Shown here: positions 16,761 through 25,239 of the stretch, piece by piece | Position numbering within the stretch: the stretch's first letter is position 1 | How the letters are laid out: every line of letters starts with the position of its first letter | Source: Lepagella muris | Lineage (GTDB): Bacteria; Bacteroidota; Bacteroidia; Bacteroidales; Muribaculaceae | Assembly: GCF_004793975.1 (NCBI RefSeq) | Contig: NZ_SRYB01000002.1 | Span: 199,804-263,803 of the forward strand | Length of the DNA: 64,000 nucleotides | Direction of reading: 5' to 3' | Made by a program: the position numbers and the translations under genes | The notes under the pieces: generated by a model | Databases searched by the model: none | Told to the model about the DNA's origin: nothing | Seen by the model: only the letters and a program-made list of their open reading frames with translations

Positions 16761-16980
16761 ATGGATAAACCAGCTATTCTAAACAGAATTAGAGTTATCC
16801 TTGCCGAAAAGCAACTAAGTAATCATTGGCTTGCTGAAAGGCTTGGGGAAAACTGATATGACTGTATCAAGATGGAGCACTAACAAAGCGCAACCATCAT
16901 TATCACAATTAGTGGAAATTGCAAAAAACGTTCTTCAAGTCGATGCAAAAGATTTGATTGAGACTACTTTACAGAAATAA
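16761..16980 (+). pseudogene. XRE-family regulator with a one-base frameshift
   Basis: The ATG at 16761 opens MDKPAILNRIRVILAEKQLS-NHWLAERLG and then meets a TGA after GGGGAAAAC. Dropping one G from the G4A4 run (16845-16852) restores TDMTVSRWSTNKAQPSLSQLVEIAKN through to the TAA at 16978, giving a 72-residue HTH_3 protein. The helix-turn-helix of XRE/C-protein regulators is plain across the shift. It ends 20 bases before the restriction gene, where controller proteins of restriction systems often sit. Either the gene is broken, the read is one base long, or the run permits slippage. Confidence 0.75.
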
Positions 16981-17000
16981 CAAAAAATAAATCTTTGCAA

Positions 17001-17954
17001 ATGAGCGCAAACAGTAACAATCAAGGAAGAGCATACGAATTTATATGCTTGCATTCACTTCATTCTGCAATAAAAACTATCAGACCTGCAGAAATCGTAC
17101 ACAACAGCAGTTATGATGCTGCCGAAAATGCTTGGCAGACATTGGATGCCAACGAGCAGGCACTTTATACACTAAGTGCTAGGTCAACCATAGATACTAT
17201 CTTTGCGATGGAGCCAAATATTGTGGAGCAAAGCGATGACATACTGAAGCTTTACATTCAGACAGACAAACATGGCGAAGAGGCCGATGTGCGTGACATC
17301 ATCATTGAACGCAAGGATATTATGTGGGAGATTGGCTTGAGTATCAAACACAACCACATGGCAGTTAAGCATAGCCGTTTATCGAAAGATATTGACTTTG
17401 GGGATAAGTGGTATGGTGTCAGTTGTTCACAGCAATACTGGAATGATGTGAATGGTGTATTCTCCTTACTGGCAAAAGAAAAAGCAAAGGGATCATACTT
17501 TCGTGACATGGATTCAAAAGAGGATCAAGTATATGTTCCACTTTTGAATGCTTTCGTAAAAGAGGTAAAAGCAAGCATTGAAAAAGATACTTCAGTTCCT
17601 CGTAAACTTGTAGAATATCTGCTTAGTAAGTATGACTTCTACAAAGTAATCAGCATAGATAGTAAGCGTATCACTAGTATACAATCATTCAATATGTATG
17701 GAACGCTTAATCAGGCGAGTAAGGTCAAGCAGCCTGAAATTGTTGTTCCTGTGATCAATTTGCCAACAGAATTGCTGTTTATTGGTTTCAAGAAATCAAG
17801 CAAGACAACAGTACTCCTCAGTTTTGACAATGGCTGGCAATTCTCTTTCCGTATTCATAATGCAGAGGATAAGGTAAACACCTCTTTGAAGTTTGATATT
17901 CAGATTGTTGGTATGCCTGCTGATGTGAATATTAAGTATAATTGTAAATGGTAA
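17001..17954 (+). CDS. HaeIII-family type II restriction endonuclease
   Basis: A 317-residue enzyme of the HaeIII family (PF09556 type), expected to cut GGCC. Family hallmarks are GRAYEFICL near the N-terminus, the block ADVRDIIIERKDIMWEIGLS followed by IKHNHMAVKHSRLS (about residues 96-130) that contains the likely catalytic acidic and Lys residues, and YGTLNQ with NGWQFSFRIHNA near the C-terminus. I start at the ATG at 17001; a TTG two codons earlier would add only two residues. The gene is intact and is followed after 15 bases by a matching methyltransferase. The recognition site is inferred from the family. Confidence 0.88.
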   Translation: MSANSNNQGRAYEFICLHSLHSAIKTIRPAEIVHNSSYDAAENAWQTLDANEQALYTLSARSTIDTIFAMEPNIVEQSDDILKLYIQTDKHGEEADVRDIIIERKDIMWEIGLSIKHNHMAVKHSRLSKDIDFGDKWYGVSCSQQYWNDVNGVFSLLAKEKAKGSYFRDMDSKEDQVYVPLLNAFVKEVKASIEKDTSVPRKLVEYLLSKYDFYKVISIDSKRITSIQSFNMYGTLNQASKVKQPEIVVPVINLPTELLFIGFKKSSKTTVLLSFDNGWQFSFRIHNAEDKVNTSLKFDIQIVGMPADVNIKYNCKW

Positions 17955-17969
17955 TCATTCAATATTAAG

Positions 17970-18983
17970 ATGCGACTAATCAGTCTTTTTTCTGGAGCTG
18001 GCGGTCTTGACCGTGGCTTCCATAATGCAGGTTTCCGCACGGTAACCGCGAATGAGTTCGACAAAAAAATCTGCCCTACGTTTAGGGCAAACTTTCCTGA
18101 TGTGGATTTGATCGAGGGAGACATTCGTGATATTCCTTCGGAGAGATTTGAGAATCGACCTGCTGGTATCATCGGTGGTCCACCATGCCAATCATGGAGC
18201 GAGGCTGGTTCTTTGAAGGGTATTGAGGATGCTCGCGGACAATTGTTCTATGAATACATTCGCATCCTTCGAGATAAGCAACCATTGTTCTTCGTAGCAG
18301 AAAATGTGTCTGGTATGCTTGCACGGCGTCACGCAGAAGCAGTTCAAGGCTTTATGCTTCTCTTTGATGAAGCTGGCTATGACGTAAATTTGAAGATGCT
18401 CAACGCAAACAACTTTGATGTGCCGGAAGACCGTGACCGTGTGTTTTACATTGGTTTCCGCAAGGACTTGAATATCCATGATTACGAATATCCGACACCA
18501 CAGGCGCACAAGCCTACTCTTCGTGAAGCAATATGGGATTTGCAGGAAACTGCGATACCAGCTCGTGAGAAGAATCATACAAATGGCGATGCTTGTCAAG
18601 TGGCGAATAATGAATATTTCATTGGTGCATATTCTCCAATCTTTATGTCTCGTAACAGAGTGCGCGGATGGGACGAGCCTGGCTTTACCGTACAGGCAAG
18701 TGGTCGTCAATGTCAGCTCCACCCACAAGCACCAAAGATGGAGAAAATAGAGAAGAACCTTCAGCGCTTTGTGCCTGGTCAGGAGCATCTTTATCGCCGT
18801 ATGACTGTACGTGAGGTGGCTCGTGTGCAAAGTTTTCCTGATGATTACATCTTCCTTTACGATGACATCAACATGGGTTATAAGATGATTGGTAATGCCG
18901 TACCTGTAAATCTTGCATACCATGTGGCAATGAGTATAATAGAAACATTTGACCGTCACGGCATTGACATAAGAAATTACTAA
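17970..18983 (+). CDS. C5 cytosine methyltransferase, M.HaeIII-like
   Basis: A 337-residue DNA (cytosine-5)-methyltransferase. Motif I is FSGAGGLDRGF (7-17), motif IV GGPPCQSW with catalytic Cys73, motif VI AENV at 110-113, motif VIII in the DRDRVFYIGFRK region, and motif X GNAVPVNLA near the C-terminus. The target-recognition segment NRVRGWDEPGFTVQASGRQC with QLHPQAP closely follows M.HaeIII, so it should protect GGCC against the enzyme encoded next door. It forms an operon with the endonuclease. Confidence 0.92.
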   Translation: MRLISLFSGAGGLDRGFHNAGFRTVTANEFDKKICPTFRANFPDVDLIEGDIRDIPSERFENRPAGIIGGPPCQSWSEAGSLKGIEDARGQLFYEYIRILRDKQPLFFVAENVSGMLARRHAEAVQGFMLLFDEAGYDVNLKMLNANNFDVPEDRDRVFYIGFRKDLNIHDYEYPTPQAHKPTLREAIWDLQETAIPAREKNHTNGDACQVANNEYFIGAYSPIFMSRNRVRGWDEPGFTVQASGRQCQLHPQAPKMEKIEKNLQRFVPGQEHLYRRMTVREVARVQSFPDDYIFLYDDINMGYKMIGNAVPVNLAYHVAMSIIETFDRHGIDIRNY

Positions 18984-19038
18984 TATGGAAAAGTTTACAT
19001 CTAAGTAGCAACTCACAAGAAATTCTTGTAAGTACAAA

Positions 19039-20547
19039 ATGAGAATAGTATCACTTTTTGCAGGATGTGGTGGTTTGGATTGGGGCTTTGAGCACGCTGG
19101 ATTTGATGTGGTGTGGGCAAATGAGAATGACCCTACCATTCACGAAACGTATCGGCTCAATCATCCAAAGACAACACTTAATATTCAGGATATTCGTACC
19201 CTAACAGGTGCGGATGTGCCTGATTGTGATGGTATCATTGGCGGTCCACCTTGCCAGGCATGGAGTGAAGGTGGCAAACAACGAGGAATAGAAGATCCAC
19301 GCGGTCAACTTTTTCTTGACTACATTCGCATAGTCAAGAAAAAGAAACCTAAATTCTTCTTGATTGAGAATGTCCAAGGTATCTTGCAAGATAAGCACAA
19401 GGATTCACTTGCAATGTTTATGAGTAGTCTTGAAGAGGCTGGCTACAACATTACTTATGAGTTGCTGAATGCGGCAGACTACAAGATTCCGCAAGACAGA
19501 TTCCGCGTATTCTTCATTGGTATCCGCAAAGATTTGAATAATGAGTACATCTTCCCAGATGCAGCCACCGTTATACCTATTACGTTGAAACAAGCTATTG
19601 GTGACATAGTCGAGCAGCCTTGTTTCTTTGGCGATGAAAAGATGCAACAAGGCAACCAGTTGCGCAAGAATCACGATGTTTATATTGGTGCGTTTGATGC
19701 AAAGTACATGGCTCGCAACCGTGTGCGCGGTTGGGATGATGTTTCGTTTACGATGCAAGCACAGGCACGGAATGCCCCTTTACATCCGCAAGCACCAAAG
19801 ATGACCTTTGTAAACTCAAACCTGCGTCAATTCGCAAAAGGCTATGAGCATCTATACCGCCGACTGAGCGTAAGAGAGTGCGCACGTATTCAGACGTTTC
19901 CGGACAATTTCCATTTCATCTACGACCATGTAACAGACGGCTATAAGATGGTTGGTAATGCTGTGCCTCCTCGTCTGTCATGGTTCTTGGCTGTCCAGAT
20001 GAAACTCGCCTTTGCAGAAGAGTTTAACATGAGCGATAAAGAGCGCAAAGATATGCAGAAAGCCAATACCGCATCTGTCCCAAAGCGCGTTGTGGCAACT
20101 AAGATTAAAGAGGAATATCCGCAGAACATCGTCATGAACAAAGTGCAAATTGCAGATGTCAGCGACCTTGATCTCACAAAGAACGTACTCATCAGCCTTG
20201 TGAAGCTCGACAACATTGAGCACTACATTCGTCAAGAAGCACGCATCTACTATACTGGCAAGCACTTCCCATCAACCGTTGCACTCAACAATTTGTACTA
20301 CTTCATGCCCCACATTAAGGGCAAAGGTGTAAAGGACTTGTATCTGATAAAGATAGCGCGTGTTGGTTCAAAGCATGAGGTGCATCCTGAGTGTGATGAG
20401 AATGATTTCCGCTTGGTCTTTGAGATTGAGTACATCAAGGAATTGTTCAGCGAATACCGACCAATACATTTGAACATCTGGCACACATTTACTGATACAA
20501 CACTTGACAAACTGGTAAAGATGAATGAGATGGATGACGAAATATAA
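19039..20547 (+). CDS. Second C5 cytosine methyltransferase with C-terminal extension
   Basis: Residues 1-330 form another complete C5 methyltransferase: FAGCGGLDWGF (7-17), GGPPCQAW with Cys72, IENV (109-112) and GNAVPPRLS (307-). It is closest in style to M.HaeIII but its recognition segment differs at the key place (QAQARNAPLHPQAP in place of QASGRQCQLHPQAP). About 170 extra residues (331-502) follow, which I cannot assign; they look soluble and beta-rich. It begins 55 bases after the first methyltransferase. It may have another specificity or serve as a second guard for the same site. Confidence 0.85.
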   Translation: MRIVSLFAGCGGLDWGFEHAGFDVVWANENDPTIHETYRLNHPKTTLNIQDIRTLTGADVPDCDGIIGGPPCQAWSEGGKQRGIEDPRGQLFLDYIRIVKKKKPKFFLIENVQGILQDKHKDSLAMFMSSLEEAGYNITYELLNAADYKIPQDRFRVFFIGIRKDLNNEYIFPDAATVIPITLKQAIGDIVEQPCFFGDEKMQQGNQLRKNHDVYIGAFDAKYMARNRVRGWDDVSFTMQAQARNAPLHPQAPKMTFVNSNLRQFAKGYEHLYRRLSVRECARIQTFPDNFHFIYDHVTDGYKMVGNAVPPRLSWFLAVQMKLAFAEEFNMSDKERKDMQKANTASVPKRVVATKIKEEYPQNIVMNKVQIADVSDLDLTKNVLISLVKLDNIEHYIRQEARIYYTGKHFPSTVALNNLYYFMPHIKGKGVKDLYLIKIARVGSKHEVHPECDENDFRLVFEIEYIKELFSEYRPIHLNIWHTFTDTTLDKLVKMNEMDDEI

Positions 20548-20592
20548 ATTCTCTATTCTCGGAAATAATATGATAGATGATAAGAGTAAGTT

Positions 20593-20712
20593 TGAACTGT
20601 CCTCAAAAAGTTAGACAAAAAACTTTTTGAGGGCAGTTTATTTATGAAAAGGACATTAGAAGAAAAACTTATAGTTCACGCACAAAGTAAATGTGCATTT
20701 TTTAATGATTGA
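20593..20712 (+). mobile_element. Left-end remnant of an IS3-family insertion sequence
   Basis: The segment begins TGAACTGTCCTCAAAAAGTT, followed by AGACA and a hairpin whose other arm is AACTTTTTGAGGGCAGTT; an ATG 12 bases on opens MKRTLEEKLIV and stops after 23 codons. This terminal TG, internal hairpin and orfA start is the usual left end of IS150-like IS3 elements. No transposase body or right end is present. Confidence 0.55.
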
Positions 20713-20937
20713 AAATTGAGCGTCAGTAAGGAACTGACACCGGATTTATGATTACAGAAATCATCCTCAAAAAATGCCGTAGAGCTTCATGGAAATTGTC
20801 CGGAGAGTCGAAGTGCTTTCCAGAGAGTACAATCGTGTGGGGGAAGAATTGGGATCTGATGTTTCCGATTGAAGCTTTGAAGGATGGTGATTTTTAGTGT
20901 GGATCTTGCGGAATTTTGGTGTTGGCTGAATGTTTAA
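20713..20937. other. Non-coding stretch after the IS remnant
   Basis: No gene is seen. The sequence probably holds more decayed mobile or island DNA; I could not identify a family. Confidence 0.4.
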
Positions 20938-20972
20938 AAAAAGGTTGCAATCACAAGAATTGCAACCTTTTT
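20938..20972 (-). terminator. Terminator of the aldose epimerase gene
   Basis: A 14-bp stem (20938-20951 with 20959-20972), arms built on AAGGTTGCAAT, lies 12 bases after the minus-strand stop and gives a U-run on that strand. Confidence 0.75.
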
Positions 20973-20984
20973 TATGATGCTGAA

Positions 20985-21857
20985 TTAATGGAATGTCACT
21001 GTCCATTCGCCGCTTTGGGATGTGGCGGGGAGAAGAGTATTCATGTATTCCTTATCTTTGAACTCACCGGAATAGCCGGTTCTGTCGGTGCGTCCCCACC
21101 ATGGCTCGATGCATACGAATGGTGCGTGAATCTCTTTGTGGGGTGCCCATATTCCGAGTGCTGGGCATCCGCTGGTGAAGGTGAGTACCGGTGTATTGTT
21201 GCGGTCGCACATCACTACTTCCTTGGGGCATACCTGCTCGAATATTATGGCATCATTCCGGAAAGTGTCGTGAGTGATTATCAATCTGTCTCCTTGGAAA
21301 GGGATGTTGCCCGGAGCTACACAACCTTCTGATTCAATCTGAGTGAGGTTGTATCTGTCTGTTCCGATAAGGTCGATATATCCGGCTACTTCTTCGTTAT
21401 CGTCAATATTTGGAAGCATATAGGCTGGATGTCCCCCAATCTGGAAATGCATCTCTTCTGCTCCAATGTTGCTTACGGTCCATTTGGTTGTCAGACTTTC
21501 CTTGTCAAGGGAGTGCTTTATTCTTAATTCGAAGTCAAAGGGATATTTCTCTTTTGTGTCAGGGTTGCTCCGGAGAATGAATTCTGCTGAATTGTCGTTG
21601 ACTTCCACGGCTTCGAATTCCATATCACGGGCAAACCCATGTTGCGACATCCTGTATTCTTTCCCTTCATGGCGCATGGTGCCATGCCAGAGGGCACCGA
21701 CGATCGGGAACAGAATTGGGGTGTGGCGTTTCCACCATTCAGCGTTGCCGGTCCAGACACATTCTCTGTTGTGTCTCAGATCGGTTACTGACACAATCTC
21801 TGCTCCAAGTGAGTCAATCACCACTCGAAGCACATCATTTTCGATAGTATATCTCAT
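20985..21857 (-). CDS. LacX-like aldose 1-epimerase family protein
   Basis: A 290-residue protein of the galactose mutarotase-like fold, in the LacX subgroup. Seen are RHTPILFPIVGAL, the HGFARDMEF segment with the first catalytic-type His, the central FQIGGHPAYMLP block with the second His, and the late CIEPWWGRTD motif. Members interconvert anomers of hexoses or related sugars; the exact substrate is unknown. It is monocistronic, with its own terminator, and borders the restriction island, marking the return to core genome. Confidence 0.85.
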   Translation of the reverse strand: MRYTIENDVLRVVIDSLGAEIVSVTDLRHNRECVWTGNAEWWKRHTPILFPIVGALWHGTMRHEGKEYRMSQHGFARDMEFEAVEVNDNSAEFILRSNPDTKEKYPFDFELRIKHSLDKESLTTKWTVSNIGAEEMHFQIGGHPAYMLPNIDDNEEVAGYIDLIGTDRYNLTQIESEGCVAPGNIPFQGDRLIITHDTFRNDAIIFEQVCPKEVVMCDRNNTPVLTFTSGCPALGIWAPHKEIHAPFVCIEPWWGRTDRTGYSGEFKDKEYMNTLLPATSQSGEWTVTFH

Positions 21858-22213
21858 AGTCTTTTTTCTAATGCAGTTGGTTAGTCTACAAAGATAGATA
21901 ATCCCATTAAAAAATCCTCATATCTATCATAAAAAATGGTGTTTTTTATGGATAGATTATTGAAGTTGTCTAAGATTCCATTTCTATGAGAGATGGGATT
22001 TAAGGTGGAGAGAGTGGTAGGTGAGAGGTGTCATACATCAATTGGCAGAATAGTTTGCGTTTTTTCATAGATCAGAATCATTTGGTTGCACAATTAGACA
22101 ATAAATTTGAATAACTTGCAGTATGAGATGGAAAACTGTCGGAGACAAAATGGAAAAGCATGATTGCGAATTTCAATTCGCAATCATGCTTATTCTATTG
22201 AGAGGGGAGGGGA
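21858..22213. other. Intergenic stretch with two hairpins
   Basis: No gene is seen. A 15-bp stem with one bulged base pairs 21922-21936 with 21942-21957. A second hairpin (22158-22189) is listed separately as a terminator. Confidence 0.6.
22158..22189 (-). terminator. Terminator of the monooxygenase-like gene
   Basis: GCATGATTGCGAATT (22158-22172) pairs perfectly with the arm at 22175-22189. It is 25 bases after the stop of the minus-strand gene at 22214. Confidence 0.65.
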
Positions 22214-22492
22214 TTAGAAGTTGAATTTTTCGAGGGTGAGGGTGCCGCATGATTCAAGGATGGGGACGAGTCGGCTGAAGTGGTCAGAGTCCATGTGAGC
22301 TTTGAGTGAGGACTCGTCTTTCCATGTCTCGATGATTTCTATATGATTGTCGGATGTGAGGCTTGAGAATGCCTCGTAAGAGATGCAGCCTTCATCGTGA
22401 AGGGAGAGCTCCACGAGTTCTACAGCAGCATCAATGGCTTTCTGACGGAGAGAGCTGTCGGAAATTTCAAGGAAACAATTTAATCTAAGCAT
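22214..22492 (-). CDS. Antibiotic biosynthesis monooxygenase (ABM) domain protein
   Basis: A 92-residue single-domain protein of the dimeric alpha-beta barrel fold, YgiN-like. Typical features are the helix with AAVELVELSLHDEGCISYEAF and the segment IIETWKDESSLKAHMDSDHF with its conserved Trp and His. Such proteins oxidise quinols or act as small heme-free monooxygenases; the substrate cannot be read from sequence. It is a single gene, with a terminator behind it. Confidence 0.8.
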   Translation of the reverse strand: MLRLNCFLEISDSSLRQKAIDAAVELVELSLHDEGCISYEAFSSLTSDNHIEIIETWKDESSLKAHMDSDHFSRLVPILESCGTLTLEKFNF

Positions 22493-22579
22493 ATCTTTAT
22501 TGCTTTAGTTTTTTTGTTGTAATAAGGTTCGGATAACTTGGTTTATTACATCTGCAAGCTGGATAGACAGCTTTTCAGG

Positions 22580-22822
22580 TTATTTGCCGAAGATACCGCC
22601 GAACATCTTTGATGCCTTGCCTTTGAGTTCGTCGATTGTGGATTCCACTTTTCCGTCGCCGTCAAGGTCGCCGAGGATGTTGCCATCCTTTAGCTTTGCT
22701 ATGATTTCAGTAAACGACATTTTTGAATGGTCGAATCCTTTCAGTTTCTCTGTGATCTGCTCCACATTGATAGAGTTGCCGAACTTGTCTTTCAGCTGAC
22801 TGATGATTTCATTGATTTCCAT
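22580..22822 (-). CDS. Small conserved-looking protein with a Ca-binding-like loop
   Basis: An 80-residue protein I do not recognise. It is mostly helical with Lys/Asp-rich segments, and near residues 53-61 has DLDGDGKVE, the Asp-x-Asp-Gly-Asp-Gly pattern of EF-hand and dockerin calcium loops. It ends with a glycine-rich KMFGGIFGK. There is no signal peptide, so it is probably cytosolic. It lies downstream of dnaK on the same strand, but a terminator hairpin separates them. Confidence 0.6.
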   Translation of the reverse strand: MEINEIISQLKDKFGNSINVEQITEKLKGFDHSKMSFTEIIAKLKDGNILGDLDGDGKVESTIDELKGKASKMFGGIFGK

Positions 22823-22862
22823 AGTAGATAAAATTAAAGATTATAAATGATTCTATAAGAAA

Positions 22863-22903
22863 AGATGCGGGATGCATGCCCCGTCGGGTAGCATCCCGCA
22901 TCT
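22863..22903 (-). terminator. Terminator of dnaK
   Basis: AGATGCGGGATGC (22863-22875) pairs with its complement at 22891-22903 around a 15-base loop, 21 bases after the dnaK stop. Confidence 0.8.
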
Positions 22904-22924
22904 GATTATCTTTTTAGAAGTGGC

Positions 22925-24820
22925 TTATTTCACTTCCTCAAATTCTACGTCTTCTGCGCCACCGTTCTGCTGCTGGTCATTAGCACCGGGCTGAGGACCT
23001 GCCTGCTGTCCGGCTGCTGCCTGCTGAGCGTTGGCGATATCCTGTGCAGCTGCCTGGAATGCATCCTGGATGGCTTTCTCTGCGGAATCGATCTCATCAA
23101 TGCGCTGAGCCTTGTGGATCTCTTTCAGGCGGTCGATGGCTGCCTGGATGTTGGCCTTCTTGTCGGCAGGGATCTTGTCGCCGAGCTCGTTGAGCTGTTT
23201 CTCACTCTGGAATACCACAGAGTCAGCACGGTTGAGCTTGTCGATTCTCTCCTTAGCCTTCTTATCAGCCTCCTCGTTGGCTTTAGCCTCGTCGCGCATA
23301 CGCTGGATCTCTGCGTCGCTAAGACCGCTTGATGCCTCGATACGGATTGACTGCTCTTTGCCTGTAGCCTTATCCTTAGCTGAAACGTTGAGGATACCGT
23401 TGGCGTCAACTTCGAAAGTCACCTCAATCTGCGGCACGCCACGCGGTGCGGGATTAATGCCTGAAAGGTTGAACTCACCGAGAAGTTTGTCGTCAGCTGC
23501 CATAGGACGTTCGCCCTGAAGCACGCGGATGGTCACTTCCGGCTGGTTGTCGGCTGCAGTGGAGAATGTCTCGCTCTTACGGGTCGGGATAGTGGTGTTA
23601 GCCTCAATAAGCTTGGTCATCACGCCACCAAGAGTCTCGATACCGATTGAAAGGGGCACAACGTCAAGAAGAAGCACGTCTTTCACGTCGCCGCTGAGCA
23701 CACCACCCTGGATAGCTGCACCGATTGCAACCACTTCGTCAGGGTTAACACCCTTGTTGGGTTCCTTACCGAAAATCTCTTTTACCTTAGCCTGGATAGC
23801 AGGGATACGAGTAGAACCACCTACGAGGATCACCTCATCAATCTGAGAAGCGGAATATCCGGCATCCTTGAGAGCATTGCGGCAAGGTTCTGCCACAGCA
23901 TCGATAAGGCTTGAAGCAAGCTGTTCGAATTTAGCACGTGTGAGAGTCTTCACGAGGTGCTTCGGACCGGAAGCAGTAGCCGTAATGTAGGGGAGGTTGA
24001 TTTCAGTAGAAGTAGAGCTTGAAAGCTCGATCTTAGCTTTCTCGGCAGCCTCTTTAAGACGCTGCATAGCCATAGGATCCTGACGGAGGTCAACACCCTC
24101 ATCAGCCTTGAACTCGTCAGCAAGCCAGTCGATGATCACGTGGTCGAAGTCATCACCACCGAGGTGGGTATCACCATTTGTGGATTTCACTTCAAACACA
24201 CCGTCGCCGAGCTCAAGGATAGAGATATCGAAAGTACCGCCACCGAGGTCGAATACTGCGATTTTCTGTTCCTTGTCAGATTTGTCAAGACCGTATGCAA
24301 GCGCAGCGGCAGTAGGCTCGTTGACGATACGGCGCACTTTAAGACCGGCAATCTCACCGGCTTCCTTGGTGGCCTGACGCTGAGAATCGTCGAAGTAAGC
24401 CGGCACTGTGATGACAGCCTCAGTCACCTCCTGACCGAGATAATCCTCGGCAGTCTTCTTCATTTTCTGAAGGATCATGGCGGAAATCTCCTGGGGGGTG
24501 TAGTCGCGACCGTCGATGTCAACCTTCGGCATATTGTTCTGGCATACTACCTTGTAGGGTACGCGCTTGATCTCATCCTCAACCTTATCGCAAGTCTCGC
24601 CCATGAATCTCTTGATAGAGTAGATGGTGCGAGTAGGGTTGGTTATTGCCTGACGTTTTGCGGGATCACCGACCTTACGTTCGCCACCATCGACAAAAGC
24701 CACTACGGAAGGAGTGGTGTTGCGACCTTCGTTGTTAGGAATTACCACAGGGTCTTTACCTTCAAGAACAGCAACGCAGCTGTTGGTGGTGCCCAAGTCA
24801 ATACCAATAATTTTAGCCAT
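22925..24820 (-). CDS. dnaK: Hsp70 chaperone DnaK
   Basis: A 631-residue Hsp70. The N-terminal ATPase domain has the phosphate loop GIDLGTTNSCVAV, IVNEPTAAALAYG and FDLGGGTFDIS. The substrate-binding domain begins near residue 390 (LLLDVVPLSIGIETLGG), and a helical lid ends in a low-complexity Gln/Gly tail with the conserved VEFEEVK. It folds and refolds cytosolic proteins with DnaJ and GrpE, neither of which is encoded here. The gene stands alone with a leader that holds an AU-rich hairpin. Confidence 0.98.
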   Translation of the reverse strand: MAKIIGIDLGTTNSCVAVLEGKDPVVIPNNEGRNTTPSVVAFVDGGERKVGDPAKRQAITNPTRTIYSIKRFMGETCDKVEDEIKRVPYKVVCQNNMPKVDIDGRDYTPQEISAMILQKMKKTAEDYLGQEVTEAVITVPAYFDDSQRQATKEAGEIAGLKVRRIVNEPTAAALAYGLDKSDKEQKIAVFDLGGGTFDISILELGDGVFEVKSTNGDTHLGGDDFDHVIIDWLADEFKADEGVDLRQDPMAMQRLKEAAEKAKIELSSSTSTEINLPYITATASGPKHLVKTLTRAKFEQLASSLIDAVAEPCRNALKDAGYSASQIDEVILVGGSTRIPAIQAKVKEIFGKEPNKGVNPDEVVAIGAAIQGGVLSGDVKDVLLLDVVPLSIGIETLGGVMTKLIEANTTIPTRKSETFSTAADNQPEVTIRVLQGERPMAADDKLLGEFNLSGINPAPRGVPQIEVTFEVDANGILNVSAKDKATGKEQSIRIEASSGLSDAEIQRMRDEAKANEEADKKAKERIDKLNRADSVVFQSEKQLNELGDKIPADKKANIQAAIDRLKEIHKAQRIDEIDSAEKAIQDAFQAAAQDIANAQQAAAGQQAGPQPGANDQQQNGGAEDVEFEEVK

Positions 24821-24865
24821 AATAATTTCTATATTTTTAGTTTATAAATTCAGATATTAAAACTC

Positions 24866-24894
24866 GCGGATTAAAAAAATCTTTTTTTATCCGC
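24866..24894 (-). promoter_or_regulatory. Hairpin in the dnaK leader
   Basis: GCGGAT plus a run of A pairs with a run of T plus ATCCGC (24866-24894, read on either strand). It lies 46 bases before the dnaK start. The stem is AU-rich on a GC base, as expected for a heat-sensitive or 5'-stabilising structure. Confidence 0.45.
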
Positions 24895-25145
24895 TCACTC
24901 AACATATAAACAAATCTCGTGCTAAAAGTTTCGGTCAGGGATAAAATTTTTATTTAAATTATGTAAAATAATGATATTGCAGCAATTGAGAAATAACGAT
25001 TGGGATGGTGGAGGCGTGACAAATATGTGACAAAAATGACAAAATACATATTTCGCCGATCAAAGTTTTGTCAGGGAGTTTAATAATAGAGGTCTAAAAA
25101 GTCAATAAAATGAGTAAAATATGATAGAATATCACAAAAAATGGT

Positions 25146-25153
25146 TAACTTTG
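25146..25153 (+). promoter_or_regulatory. -7 box upstream of spt
   Basis: TAACTTTG matches the Bacteroidales TAnnTTTG -7 element exactly. A clear -33 box is not visible. The leader would be about 80 bases. Confidence 0.5.
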
Positions 25154-25239
25154 CAGCCTGAATATACCCCACCTCATGAATTGGGGCGACGAATGAGACG
25201 TCCACGGGGGAGGTCAGCAAGTAAACACCTTGAATAAAT

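Larger units (their letters stand above)
24821..25239. other. Divergent intergenic region of dnaK and spt
   Basis: No gene is seen. It contains the dnaK leader hairpin (24866-24894) and, on the plus strand, a TAACTTTG -7 box at 25146-25153 for spt. A GC-rich segment (25165-25215) with a CCCCACCTCATG/TGGGG pairing precedes spt. Confidence 0.6.

Noticed and set aside
16845..16852. Programmed frameshift in the XRE gene as the main explanation
   Set aside because: The needed shift is +1, whereas G/A slippery runs mostly give -1 shifts; mutation or read error is simpler.
18192..19139. A 315-codon minus-strand open frame across both methyltransferases
   Set aside because: It is antisense to conserved motifs of two real genes and has shadow composition.
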